Of a stretch of 35,073 nt of DNA, positions 25,661-34,078 are shown one piece after another; the first letter of the stretch is position 1, and each line of letters begins with the position of its first letter. The notes below the pieces were generated by a model. The model saw only the letters and a program-made list of their open reading frames with translations. It searched no databases and had not been told where the DNA came from. Where the stretch lies: contig JANJWS010000008.1 in assembly GCA_024709425.1 (NCBI GenBank), positions 1 to 35,073 of the forward strand, in the 5' to 3' direction. Source of the DNA: Thiobacillus sp. (lineage in GTDB: Bacteria; Pseudomonadota; Gammaproteobacteria; Burkholderiales; Thiobacillaceae). The position numbers were made by a program, and so were the translations under genes.

Positions 25661-26011
25661 TCACCCCGCCTTCAATGCCTCCGCTCCCAGCACCGCCCGC
25701 ACCACCTCGTCTACCGCGGGCGCGTAGGCTTCCGGCGACGGCAAGGGCGGCAGTTCGGTGATGACGATGCGTCCTCCCTCGTTGCGCAGACGGTCGAGCC
25801 AGGGACTGCCGGCGCGCGCGAGCGAGGATTCCAGCAGCACCAGCGCAGCATCGCCGCTGCGCGCGAGCTCCTCCAGCACGCGATCGAGCGCGCCGACGTC
25901 GGCGTCGGCATGGACTTCGGCGCCGACGAGGCGAAAGCCTTCCGCCAGTCCGGCGCTGCCTATCACCACCACGCGTGCAAGCCCGGGCGCGGAACCCGTG
26001 TGTGTCGACAT
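25661..26011 (-). CDS. atpF: A/V-type ATPase subunit F
   Basis: This 116-aa soluble protein of the central shaft is recognised by size, place and the Rossmann-like start VVVIGSAGLAEGFRLVGAEV, followed by alternating strands (ALVLLESSLA, RIVITELPPLP). The ATG at 26011 shares its A with the stop of subunit K (TGATG), so translation is coupled. An in-frame extension upstream exists but would read through the K gene in another frame and is not credible. Confidence 0.82.
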   Translation of the reverse strand: MSTHTGSAPGLARVVVIGSAGLAEGFRLVGAEVHADADVGALDRVLEELARSGDAALVLLESSLARAGSPWLDRLRNEGGRIVITELPPLPSPEAYAPAVDEVVRAVLGAEALKAG

Positions 26012-26445
26012 CAGATCTTGCCGAGCAGGAGGATGGACAGCACCAGACCGTAGATCGCCACCCCTTCCGCAAGCCCCATGTAGACGAGCGTGCGGCCGAA
26101 CATCTCCGGTTTTTCCGCGATGACCGCGAGCGAAGCCGAGCCGATGGGTCCCAGTGCCATCGCCGCGGCGATGGCGGCAAGCCCGGTCGGCAGGCCGATG
26201 CCGAGCAGCGCCAGCCCCCGACCCAGCGAAATGTCCCCCGCCGCAGCCACAGGCTCCGCCGCCAGGACTTCCTGCACGCCCAGCAGCATGACCCCCGCCA
26301 GCGTCACTGCGAACAGCAGCAGGTTGGCGGCGAGGCCGCCACGCAGCCAGCGTGCCGGCAACGGCCGCGGCTTCAGTTCCAGCCAGAGTCCTGCACCCAG
26401 CGTCGCCACCACCGGCAACGCCAACACTACGATCAGCCACGACAT
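26011..26445 (-). CDS. atpK: A/V-type ATPase proteolipid subunit K
   Basis: This 144-aa membrane protein has four predicted helices. The second hairpin (about 77-141) is c-subunit-like, with the ion-binding glutamate Glu127 in GLAEGVAIYGLVLSILL. The first hairpin (3-57) is not recognisably c-like and has no buried carboxylate between helices, so the ring would carry one ion site per four helices. I see no PxxxQ-type sodium motif (LPTGLA instead), which favours protons; this is inference. The start at 26445 has GGGAGA about 7 nt upstream. It is 29 nt after subunit I. Confidence 0.88.
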   Translation of the reverse strand: MSWLIVVLALPVVATLGAGLWLELKPRPLPARWLRGGLAANLLLFAVTLAGVMLLGVQEVLAAEPVAAAGDISLGRGLALLGIGLPTGLAAIAAAMALGPIGSASLAVIAEKPEMFGRTLVYMGLAEGVAIYGLVLSILLLGKI

Positions 26446-26474
26446 GGTTTTCTCCCTGTTTGTGAGCGCACGGC

Positions 26475-28373
26475 TCACGGCTTGCTGCTTGCCAGTCCCC
26501 CCACCCGCAACGGCACGAATTCCGTGCCGTCGCCGTTGAAGAAACGCGAAAAGCCCTCGTAGTACATCAGGCGCATGGCCTGGATGGCGACGATGGCGCC
26601 TTCGAGCACGATGATAACGACGTTGCCCAGCGCGATGGCAATCCAGTGTCCCGCGGTGCCGAGCCCGCCGGCGAGGGTGAACACCGCCAGAGCGAGCGCG
26701 ACGTGGTTGAGGCTGAAGGCCGCCACGCGCATGAACGACAGGGTATTCGAAAACAGGCCGATGCCGGTTTCCAGGGTTTCGATGGCGGTGACGAGAATGC
26801 GCTCGCCGAGGGCGGCCTTCGCCTCCACCCACTTGAAGACCGCGATGATGGCGAGCCCCGCACCGGCCAGCCACGCGGATGGCTGCAGGAGGCCGGACGC
26901 ACCGGTGAGGCTGGCGAAGACGCCGACGGCACCGAGATAGAACGCGAGGCCCGCCACGCCGCCGGAATCGAACAGGGCTTCGCGGGCGTGCCCGGCCACC
27001 GCCTTGTTGAATGCGTTGACGAGAAGGGTGAACACGATGAAGCCGACGCCGAAGCCGACGGCGAGCGTAAGCACGCGGATGGGATCATGCAGCGGCGACA
27101 GCCACAGCGGCTCGATCAGCGTTTCGTAGCCGAACACGCTGCCGTACAGCAGGCCGAAGAGCATCGAGGCGCCGCCCGCCGCGACGCCCACCCAGGCGAT
27201 GCGGCCCAGCCGCGGCAGCAGCGCGGCGGCGAGGATGGCGATCACCGCGCCGTGGCCGACGTCGCCGAACATGGCGCCGAACAGCAGCAGCCAGGCGAAG
27301 GCGAACGGCAGTGTTGGGTCAAATTCACCGTAGCGCGGCACACCGTAGCTCTTGACCAGGGGCACGAACGGCGCAAGCCAGGCAGGATAGCGCACCAGTG
27401 ACGGCGCGATCGCGACGTCGCGCGGCCCGGGCTCGTGCAGGTCGAGCCAGTAGCGGCCGTGGAAGCGCGCGTCCAGCGTCGCGCGCAGCGCCGCCAGGCG
27501 GCGCTGCGGCACCCAGCCGGTGAGCGCGGCGAGACCGCCCTGCCCGCGCACGCCGGTGCGCGCCGCCTCGGCGAGCGGACGCGCCAGCGCCAGGCGCTGC
27601 CGCGCTTCGTGCAGGCGCGGGCCGAAACGTCCGCGCAGGCCGTCGAGCACCTCGCACTGTGCGCCGGCCTGCGTTTCCAGCCGGTTGCGCGCGGCATCCA
27701 GCCAGGCGCGCGCCGCCTGCGGGTGGGTGCGCAATTCGTCCGGCAGTTCCAGTTCGCGCCAGCCCGCCTGCGCCAGCAGGCCCTGTACCTCGTCGTGGCG
27801 CGCGCGCGGGCCGGCGATCACCGCATACACCTGCTCGCCCGTCTGGTCGAAGCGCGAGAGCAGATGGCCGCTCAGCGCCAGCGCATCGCCCAGGCGGCGC
27901 ACGCTGCCCGCCGGCAGGCTGCCGAGCCGCACCGCGAGCAGGCTGTCGGGGCGCAGCAGGCGCCCGAGATCGACATCGAGGCGCTGCAGCCGGGCCAGCG
28001 TGTCCTCCAGCGCGACGAGATGCGCGCGCGCCTCATCCAGACGCTGGGTGGCGTCGTGGCAGCCGAGGCACGCGGTCCACACCTCCTTCAGCCAGGCGTT
28101 GAGTTCCCCCAGATCCGCCAGCGATGGCGCTTCCGCCTCGCCGGGGAGCTCCAGCGGGCCGGTGTCGCCACATTGCGCCAGGAGCTTCGCCAGGCGCGCA
28201 TCGGCTTCCAGCCAGGCTTCGCGATAGACGGCGGCAGGCGCCTGTGCCAGTGCGTCAGATGCCGCAGGGGCGGGATTGAACGCACCGAAGCGCGCCAGTG
28301 CGAGCGCGGCATCCTGTGTCTCGGAGGCGAGCAGCACGAGCTGGATGCGGTAGAGCGGTTCGGCGCGCAGCAT
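26475..28373 (-). CDS. atpI: A/V-type ATPase subunit I (a-subunit, stator)
   Basis: This 632-aa protein has a cytoplasmic N-terminal half with coiled coil and alpha/beta lobes (about 1-330) and a membrane half with about seven to eight helices. Conserved family stretches include LVKSYGVPRYGEFDPTLPFA, LFGAMFGDVGHGAV, LFGLLYGSVFGYE, and NTLSFMRVAAFSLNHVAL with the essential channel arginine at about residue 549. This is the subunit that provides the half-channels for ions next to the K ring. The gap to subunit C is 1 nt, indicating coupling. Confidence 0.93.
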   Translation of the reverse strand: MLRAEPLYRIQLVLLASETQDAALALARFGAFNPAPAASDALAQAPAAVYREAWLEADARLAKLLAQCGDTGPLELPGEAEAPSLADLGELNAWLKEVWTACLGCHDATQRLDEARAHLVALEDTLARLQRLDVDLGRLLRPDSLLAVRLGSLPAGSVRRLGDALALSGHLLSRFDQTGEQVYAVIAGPRARHDEVQGLLAQAGWRELELPDELRTHPQAARAWLDAARNRLETQAGAQCEVLDGLRGRFGPRLHEARQRLALARPLAEAARTGVRGQGGLAALTGWVPQRRLAALRATLDARFHGRYWLDLHEPGPRDVAIAPSLVRYPAWLAPFVPLVKSYGVPRYGEFDPTLPFAFAWLLLFGAMFGDVGHGAVIAILAAALLPRLGRIAWVGVAAGGASMLFGLLYGSVFGYETLIEPLWLSPLHDPIRVLTLAVGFGVGFIVFTLLVNAFNKAVAGHAREALFDSGGVAGLAFYLGAVGVFASLTGASGLLQPSAWLAGAGLAIIAVFKWVEAKAALGERILVTAIETLETGIGLFSNTLSFMRVAAFSLNHVALALAVFTLAGGLGTAGHWIAIALGNVVIIVLEGAIVAIQAMRLMYYEGFSRFFNGDGTEFVPLRVGGLASSKP

Positions 28374-28374
28374 G

Positions 28375-29415
28375 TCAGTGCGGGCTGCTCGGCGTGCGCT
28401 GCAGGGCCGTGCGGATGTCGGGTGCGCCGAGGCCGAGCCGGTGGCCGCGCAGCACGGCGCGCACCGCGCGCAGGTCGCGCTCGCGCAGGATCAGATAGGC
28501 GAAGGCGCGCGCCAGCGGCGGCGCCTTGCCGCGCAGCACGCGCAACGCCTGCCCGGCCCCGGCCCGCTCCATGCGCGCGAACACGTCGGGAATGTCGCGG
28601 GCACCAGCGAGCCGCGCACGCCAGGGTGACGGCAGCGCGTCGAGTACCGCAGCCAGGCTGTCGAGCTGCGTCAGTTCGCGCAGCCGCGCCGCGGGCAGGT
28701 CGTAGCGCGACCCGACCAGCAGGTAATACACCTGGGCCGGCGGCAGGCCGTAGTTGAAGCGGTAGCGCAGCAGCCACACCAGGTTGATGCGGTCGACGAG
28801 TGCGGCCATGAGATCGCGGAACGGTGCCCCGAAACGCGCCTCCAGCGGCTGCGCGCACGCCACCAGCCCTTCGTAGTAGCCATGGTCGAGCGCGGCATCG
28901 AGCGCGAACGGATCGCGACTCTGTTCGAAGGCGCGCCGCGCGTGGCGTACGATGGCCGCATACGGCCCCGCCTCCAGACGGCGCAGCAGTTCGCCGGCAT
29001 CCTCGGCGTGCGCCAGCGCCTCGTGGTCGAGACGGCCGAACGCGCCCATGGGCGTGAGGCGGGCGAGCGCGGTGGCGGCGCGCTCGCCGGTCATCTTGCT
29101 GCGCAGCAGCGTCTTGACGTTGGACATCTCGAAGCGCGCGGTCCAGAAGGACAGGAAGGCGCGCGCCTCGCCGGCGAGTGGGCGTATCAGCACGCGCGTC
29201 TCGTCGAGAATCTGCGCGACGATGCGCTGCTCCAGCGAACTCGCCACCGCGTCGCTCCCCGGCGCCAGCGCCGTCAGCCCCTTCTGCGCCAGATGGCCGG
29301 GGAGCGCGCTATCGTCCGCGTCGACCAGTGCATCGACCGCCGCGTCCGGCCACAGACGCCCGGCGAACAGGCTGACACGGGTGTCGAGGTAGGCGTCGAT
29401 GGCGGCGGCCGTCAT
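28375..29415 (-). CDS. atpC: A/V-type ATPase subunit C (d-subunit)
   Basis: This 346-aa all-helical, soluble protein sits as a cap on the membrane ring and receives the shaft. The segments FEMSNVKTLLRSKMTGERA, DHGYYEGLV, DRINLVWLLRYRFNYGLPPAQVYYLLVG and AYLILRERDLRAVRAVLRG are characteristic of the NtpC/AtpC family with its three repeated bundles. The start at 29415 overlaps the stop of the preceding small subunit (ATGA). Length is normal. Confidence 0.88.
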   Translation of the reverse strand: MTAAAIDAYLDTRVSLFAGRLWPDAAVDALVDADDSALPGHLAQKGLTALAPGSDAVASSLEQRIVAQILDETRVLIRPLAGEARAFLSFWTARFEMSNVKTLLRSKMTGERAATALARLTPMGAFGRLDHEALAHAEDAGELLRRLEAGPYAAIVRHARRAFEQSRDPFALDAALDHGYYEGLVACAQPLEARFGAPFRDLMAALVDRINLVWLLRYRFNYGLPPAQVYYLLVGSRYDLPAARLRELTQLDSLAAVLDALPSPWRARLAGARDIPDVFARMERAGAGQALRVLRGKAPPLARAFAYLILRERDLRAVRAVLRGHRLGLGAPDIRTALQRTPSSPH

Positions 29416-29729
29416 GCCTCGGGATCGAGCAGCAGGGCCAGCGCCGCGTTCGTCGCTTCGCACTCGTGGCGCGCGGCGAGGTCGCGCAGCATGCGCTGGC
29501 GTTCGCCGTACTTGCGTGCGAGCTCGCCGATCGCCTGCTCGGCGCGCGCGTGGGCGTCGTCGATAAAGGGCGCGCGTAGCGCGGCGCGGCCGGCTTCGAA
29601 GCGCGCCTCGGCCTCGCGCACGGTGGCCAGGGCCGCCTCGACGATCGCTTCGCGCTCGCGGCGGGCGGCGTCGATCACCGCCTGGGCGCGCGTTTCGGCG
29701 TCCAGCAGCCGCTGTAACGGTTCATCCAT
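29412..29729 (-). CDS. A/V-type ATPase subunit G/H (peripheral stalk coiled coil)
   Basis: This 105-aa, almost wholly helical protein is rich in Ala, Glu and Arg (LLDAETRAQAVIDAARRERE, KYGERQRMLRDLAARHE), as expected for the peripheral-stalk partner of subunit E. It is the first ATPase gene, starting 21 nt after hupE, and overlaps subunit C by 4 nt. Low sequence specificity means the call rests on composition, size and position. Confidence 0.72.
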   Translation of the reverse strand: MDEPLQRLLDAETRAQAVIDAARREREAIVEAALATVREAEARFEAGRAALRAPFIDDAHARAEQAIGELARKYGERQRMLRDLAARHECEATNAALALLLDPEA

Positions 29730-29750
29730 GGGCGTGGCCCGCGCAGGCGT

Positions 29751-30326
29751 TCAGGCCAGCCACAGCAGGGCCGCACCGGTCGCGGCGATGCCCGCACCGG
29801 CGACGCGCACCGCGCGCGGACCGAACCACGCCGCGGCGATGCCCGCTGCGTGCAGCGCGCTGGTGGCCAGTACGAAGCCGAATCCGTACAGCGCAGGGGC
29901 CGCGGCCTGCGGCATTTCCAGCCCGTGGGCGTAACCGTGGAACAGCGCGAAGCCGCCGGCGACCGCCACGCCGACGGCGAGCGGTGCATGGCGTCGCGCG
30001 GCGACGACCAGGCCGAGCACAAGCACGGACAGCACGATGCCGGTTTCGACGTGCGGCAGTGCGATGCCCCACCCTGCCAGCGCGCCGCCGCCGAGCATGG
30101 CGAGGACGAAGGCCGCGGGCACCGCCCACAGCGCGCGTCCGCCCTGCTGCACGGCCCACAGGCCGACCGCGACCATGGCGAGCAGGTGGTCGACCCCGGC
30201 GAACGGATGGCTGAAGCCGCTGGCGAATCCGGCGACGGTGTGTTCGCCGGTATGCGCGGCGGCGCTGCCGGCAGCGAGAGCAAGGCCCGCTGCCACGGCG
30301 GGACGGATGCGTTGGATGAGGTGCAT
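29751..30326 (-). CDS. hupE: HupE/UreJ family nickel permease
   Basis: This 191-aa inner-membrane protein has an N-terminal leader (AVAAGLALAAGSAAAHTGEH) and the family motif HPFAGVDHLLAMVAVGLWA, followed by five to six helices including HGYAHGLEMP. HupE proteins bring Ni(II) into the cell for [NiFe] hydrogenase. I chose the ATG at 30326 because GGAG lies 8 nt upstream; an in-frame ATG at 30353 lacks a site. It follows the large-subunit gene by 32 nt and precedes the ATPase genes by 21 nt, linking the two clusters. Confidence 0.88.
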   Translation of the reverse strand: MHLIQRIRPAVAAGLALAAGSAAAHTGEHTVAGFASGFSHPFAGVDHLLAMVAVGLWAVQQGGRALWAVPAAFVLAMLGGGALAGWGIALPHVETGIVLSVLVLGLVVAARRHAPLAVGVAVAGGFALFHGYAHGLEMPQAAAPALYGFGFVLATSALHAAGIAAAWFGPRAVRVAGAGIAATGAALLWLA

Positions 30327-30358
30327 GGCTTGGACTCCGGAATGGACGGGCATGGTAT

Positions 30359-32149
30359 TCAGCGAACCTTGACCTGGACCAGTTCCTCGCCTTCGGGGTC
30401 GGTGACGTGCACCGCGCAGGCGAGACAGGGGTCGAAGGAATGGATGGTGCGCAGGATCTCGATCGGCTGTTTGGCATCGTGCAGCACGTGGTTGTGCTGC
30501 AGGGCGGCCTCGTAGGCGCCGGGCTGACCGTTGGCGTCGCGCGGGCCGGCGTTCCACGTGCTCGGCACCACCGCCTGGTAGTTGCTGATGCGGCCGTCGT
30601 CGACGACGATCCAGTGGCTCAGACCGCCACGCGGCGCTTCCTGCAGGCCGACCCCCTGCATGTGCTTCGGCCAGGTCGAGGGATCCCAATACTGGTCGTT
30701 GAAGGTTTTCACATCGCCGGCCTTGATGTTGGCCATGAGGGTATCGAACCAGCCCTGCATCGCGTCGGCGAGGATCTTCGATTCGAGCGCGCGCGCCGCC
30801 GTGCGGCCGAGCGTCGAGAACAGCGCCTCGACCGGCACGCCGAGCGTCTTCAGGGTGTAGTCGACGAGTTCCTTCGCCTGCTTGTCGCCCGATGCGACCA
30901 TCACCATCACGCGCGCGAGCGGCCCGACTTCCATCGCCTTGCCCTGCCAGCGTGGCGACTTCAGCCAGGAATATTTCTTCTCGACGTCGAGGTGCTTGTA
31001 GGGCGGCTTCGGCCCGCTGTAGGCCAGCTCGGTCTCGCCCTTAAAGGGGTGCAGGCCGGCGGCGTCGCCCTGGCTGTACTTGTACCAGGAATGGCTGACG
31101 AACTCCTGGATCTCGGCGTCGGCGTCGAGATCGATCGGATGCACCGTGGAAAGATCGCGGCCGAGCACGACGCCGCGCGGAATGAGGTAGCTGTCGGTGT
31201 CCCAGAAGCTCTTCGAGGGCAGGTCGCCGAACGACAGGAAGTTCCCCAGCCCCTCGCCGCGGCTGCCCCAGTCCTTGTAGAAACCGGCGATGGCGAGGAT
31301 GTCGGGCAGATACACCTGGTCGACGAACTCGCGCATCATGCGGATGACGTTCTGCACGGTCTGCAGGCCAACCATGTTGAGCGCGGTGGCGTCCTGGCCG
31401 CCGCGGAACTGCGGTCCCTTGCCGTGGCCGCCGCCGCTGTGGACGGAAATCGGCGACGGCACGCCGCCGACGACGAAGTTGGGATGCGGATTCTTGCCGC
31501 CGAAAATGGTGTGCAGCTTGACCGCCTCGCGCTGCCAGGCGAGCGCGTCGAGGTAGTGCGCCACCGCCATGAGGTTGGCCTCCGGCGGCAGCTTGTAGGC
31601 GGGATGCCCCCAGTAGGCGTTGGAGAAGATGCCGAGTTGGCCCTGCTCGACGAAGGTCTTGACCTTCTTCTGCACGTCGGCGAAATAGCCCGGCGACGAC
31701 TTCGAATAGCTCGACAGGCTCTGCGCCAGCGCCGATGTCGCCTTGGGGTCGGCCTTCAGCGCCGACACCACGTCGACCCAGTCGAGCGCGTGCAGGTGAT
31801 AGAAGTGCATGACGTGGTCGTGCACGTACTGCGCGGCGATCATCAGGTTGCGGATCAGCTCGGCGTTGTGCGGGATGCGGTAGTCGGGGATGGCGCGGTG
31901 CAGCGCATCCTCCACCGCACGGATCGACGCCATGCCGTGCACCAGCGTGCACACGCCACAGATGCGCTGGGCGAATGCCCAGGCGTCGCGCGGGTCGCGC
32001 CCGCGCAGGATGATCTCGATGCCGCGCACCATGGTGCCGGCCGAATAGGCCTGCGTGATGCGGCCGGTGTCGTCGGTCTGCGCCTCGATGCGCAGGTGTC
32101 CCTCGATGCGCGTGATGGGATCGACGACGACGCGTTCTGCGGTGCTCAT
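30359..32149 (-). CDS. hynL: [NiFe] hydrogenase large subunit, group 1 (Isp type)
   Basis: This 596-aa subunit holds the NiFe(CN)2CO site that splits H2. The L1 motif RICGVC (Cys64, Cys67) and the L2 motif DPCLACAVH (Cys575, Cys578, His581) give all four nickel ligands. Fifteen residues follow His581 (VTDPEGEELVQVKVR); these would be removed by a maturation protease. The sequence is typical of periplasm-facing membrane-bound uptake hydrogenases. The start at 32149 has GGAGG about 10 nt upstream. It is separated from isp2 by 4 nt. The S-isp1-isp2-L order matches the Isp-type hydrogenases of sulfur bacteria. No hyp or protease genes are in the window. Confidence 0.95.
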   Translation of the reverse strand: MSTAERVVVDPITRIEGHLRIEAQTDDTGRITQAYSAGTMVRGIEIILRGRDPRDAWAFAQRICGVCTLVHGMASIRAVEDALHRAIPDYRIPHNAELIRNLMIAAQYVHDHVMHFYHLHALDWVDVVSALKADPKATSALAQSLSSYSKSSPGYFADVQKKVKTFVEQGQLGIFSNAYWGHPAYKLPPEANLMAVAHYLDALAWQREAVKLHTIFGGKNPHPNFVVGGVPSPISVHSGGGHGKGPQFRGGQDATALNMVGLQTVQNVIRMMREFVDQVYLPDILAIAGFYKDWGSRGEGLGNFLSFGDLPSKSFWDTDSYLIPRGVVLGRDLSTVHPIDLDADAEIQEFVSHSWYKYSQGDAAGLHPFKGETELAYSGPKPPYKHLDVEKKYSWLKSPRWQGKAMEVGPLARVMVMVASGDKQAKELVDYTLKTLGVPVEALFSTLGRTAARALESKILADAMQGWFDTLMANIKAGDVKTFNDQYWDPSTWPKHMQGVGLQEAPRGGLSHWIVVDDGRISNYQAVVPSTWNAGPRDANGQPGAYEAALQHNHVLHDAKQPIEILRTIHSFDPCLACAVHVTDPEGEELVQVKVR

Positions 32150-32153
32150 GGGT

Positions 32154-33416
32154 TCAGTCCTCCAGATGCTCGGCGAGAAGCTCGGTGAGTCCGAGCAGCC
32201 TGGTATCCATTTCGTAGTGATCGAAGCCTTCCTCGATGACGATGCGGCAGTTGGCGCAGAAGGTCACCATCGTGCCGACGCCCGCACTCTCGATCTGCCG
32301 CTTCTTCACCTGGAAGGCCTTGGCGCGCAGCGCCTCGCCCTCCTCGGTGTGAATCGCCGAGGCGCCGCCGCCCCCGCCGCAGCACCAGTTCCACTTCTGC
32401 TTGTCGGCGATGGGAATGTAGTTTTCCGCGACCTGCTGGATCAGTGGCTCGGGCGCATCCAGCACGCCGCCGCGGCGCACGATCTGGCAGGGATCGTGCA
32501 GGATGAGCGGATCCTTGAACTTGGCCTTCATCTTCAGCACGCCCTTGCGCCGAAGCTCGTCGAGCAGTTCCAGCACGTGCACGACCTTGAAGTTGAACGG
32601 CCGGCCGATGAGGTTCGGTCCTTCCCAACGGATCGCCATGTACGCATGGCCGCATTCGGGCGACAGCACATGCTTGACCTGGAGGCGCTCGGCCGCGTCG
32701 ACGATGCGCGTCACGATCATCTTTGCGAGATCGGAATTGCCGATCTGGATGCCGGCGTTGGTCGCCTCGAAGGCGTCGGACGCCACGGTGAAGCTGAGCC
32801 CCGCCTTGTGGAAGATCTTCGCCAACGCTTCGATGTACTCGGGGTAGTTGACGATTTCCATCGACGACAGCAGCACCAGGTAATCGGCGCCGGCCTGGTC
32901 CACCGGGATCTTCAGGCCGGTGGCCTCCTCGGCCTTGCGCAGCACATTGGCGACCGCCGGCCACTTCAGCCCCATCGGCCCGCCCAATTCCACGGTACGC
33001 CGGGTGGCGCTGCGTATGCCGTCCGGCGTATGGCCCGAGGCCGCCATGCCTTCCCGCAGCTTGCGTACCATGTAGACGATGTCGTTGCCGACCGGGCATA
33101 CCAGCGAGCAGCGTCCGCACATCGTGCAGCTGTCGTAGACGAGTTCCTGCCAGGCGTCGAGCATTGTATCGTCGACCGGCTTCGCCAGCCCGACCCATTT
33201 CTTCATGCGGCCGAGCAGCGTGAATTCCTGCTCGTAGACCCGGCGCAGCGGTTCCAGCTTGTGGATCGGCGTGTATTTCGGATCGCCGGTCTCGGTGTGG
33301 AACAGGCAGGCTTCGGCGCACAGTCCGCAGTGCACGCAGCTGCTGAAATAGCTCGCGATGGGCGCGTCGATGACTTCCTTGAGGGCGTGGATGCCTTTTT
33401 CGAGTGACGCGCTCAT
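32154..33416 (-). CDS. isp2: Isp2: HdrD/DsrK-like iron-sulfur protein
   Basis: This 420-aa cytoplasmic protein has two classic 4Fe-4S motifs near the N terminus: Cys27, 30, 33, 37 (SCVHCGLCAEACLFH) and Cys97, 100, 103, 107 (SCTMCGRCSLVCP). They are followed by CCG-type cysteine motifs: LSPECGHAY, DPCQIV, WCCGGGGG and FCANCR. This layout is that of heterodisulfide reductase subunit D and DsrK, and of Isp2 in Isp-type hydrogenases. It should take electrons from Isp1 and pass them to a cytoplasmic acceptor, possibly a disulfide or sulfur compound, through the CCG cluster; the acceptor is not known. The start overlaps the stop of isp1 (ATGA). Confidence 0.93.
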   Translation of the reverse strand: MSASLEKGIHALKEVIDAPIASYFSSCVHCGLCAEACLFHTETGDPKYTPIHKLEPLRRVYEQEFTLLGRMKKWVGLAKPVDDTMLDAWQELVYDSCTMCGRCSLVCPVGNDIVYMVRKLREGMAASGHTPDGIRSATRRTVELGGPMGLKWPAVANVLRKAEEATGLKIPVDQAGADYLVLLSSMEIVNYPEYIEALAKIFHKAGLSFTVASDAFEATNAGIQIGNSDLAKMIVTRIVDAAERLQVKHVLSPECGHAYMAIRWEGPNLIGRPFNFKVVHVLELLDELRRKGVLKMKAKFKDPLILHDPCQIVRRGGVLDAPEPLIQQVAENYIPIADKQKWNWCCGGGGGASAIHTEEGEALRAKAFQVKKRQIESAGVGTMVTFCANCRIVIEEGFDHYEMDTRLLGLTELLAEHLED

Positions 33417-34078
33417 ACCGGCACCCCCTTGTGGGCGTTGATCCGTCCGTTGTACCAGCGCGAACCGAACAGCGAAATCGCGTGGAACAGCTTGGTGAAG
33501 GGCAGCACGATGAGCAGCAGCTCCACGCTGAGGATGTGCAGCGCGAGCATCAGCGTGTACGGCAGCAACAGGTGCTGCACCGCCATCCATCCGGTCAGCA
33601 CCGGCAGGAAGGTCACCCCCCAGGCGAACCAGTCGCCGAAGGTGCTTAGAAAGCGCTTGGCGGGCTTGTTGATGCGATCGACCAGCACCACGATCATCGC
33701 CATCATCGTCACCACCGCGACCAGATCGACGAACTGCGACGGCAGGGCGGGCCAGGACAGTCCGGTCAATTCGGTGATCAGCAGGATGTGCGGCGCGAAC
33801 AGGAACACGATGACCGCGAGCCCGACGTGAAACACGAAGCCGCCGATGTAGCTGATCGGCGCGGCCTTCACCATGCCCGGCGGCGGCACCGAGCGGCGGA
33901 ACACCGTGTGCAGCCCCGAGGCGCCGGCACGGTGGCGGGCCGGCGCGAGATCCGGCTTGCGGCCGAGGGTGTAGATCTCGATCAGGCGCCAGATCACGCC
34001 GAGCACGAAGATCCCGAGCGCGAGTTCGAGGCCCGGGCCACGCGCCCAGGTCAGCAATTGCAGGTCATCCATGCTCAT
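33413..34078 (-). CDS. isp1: Isp1: NarI/DsrM-like membrane cytochrome b
   Basis: This 221-aa protein has about five helices, starting LELALGIFVLGVIWRLIEIY. Candidate heme-b histidines lie in FHVGLAVIVFLFAPHILL and in LMLALHILSVELLLIVLPFTKLFHA. It belongs with the NarI-like gamma subunits and DsrM/HmeC proteins and would carry electrons from the periplasmic hydrogenase across the membrane to Isp2. The ATG at 34078 overlaps the stop of the small-subunit gene (ATGA); a second Met lies two codons further in. Its end overlaps isp2 by 4 nt. Confidence 0.9.
   Translation of the reverse strand: MSMDDLQLLTWARGPGLELALGIFVLGVIWRLIEIYTLGRKPDLAPARHRAGASGLHTVFRRSVPPPGMVKAAPISYIGGFVFHVGLAVIVFLFAPHILLITELTGLSWPALPSQFVDLVAVVTMMAMIVVLVDRINKPAKRFLSTFGDWFAWGVTFLPVLTGWMAVQHLLLPYTLMLALHILSVELLLIVLPFTKLFHAISLFGSRWYNGRINAHKGVPV

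Noticed and set aside
26012..26440. Long upstream extension of the subunit F frame
   Set aside because: It reads through the subunit K gene in another frame; K has firm family features and its own ribosome site.
30407..32188. 593-codon plus-strand frame opposite the hydrogenase large subunit
   Set aside because: Shadow of hynL, which has complete nickel-binding motifs.
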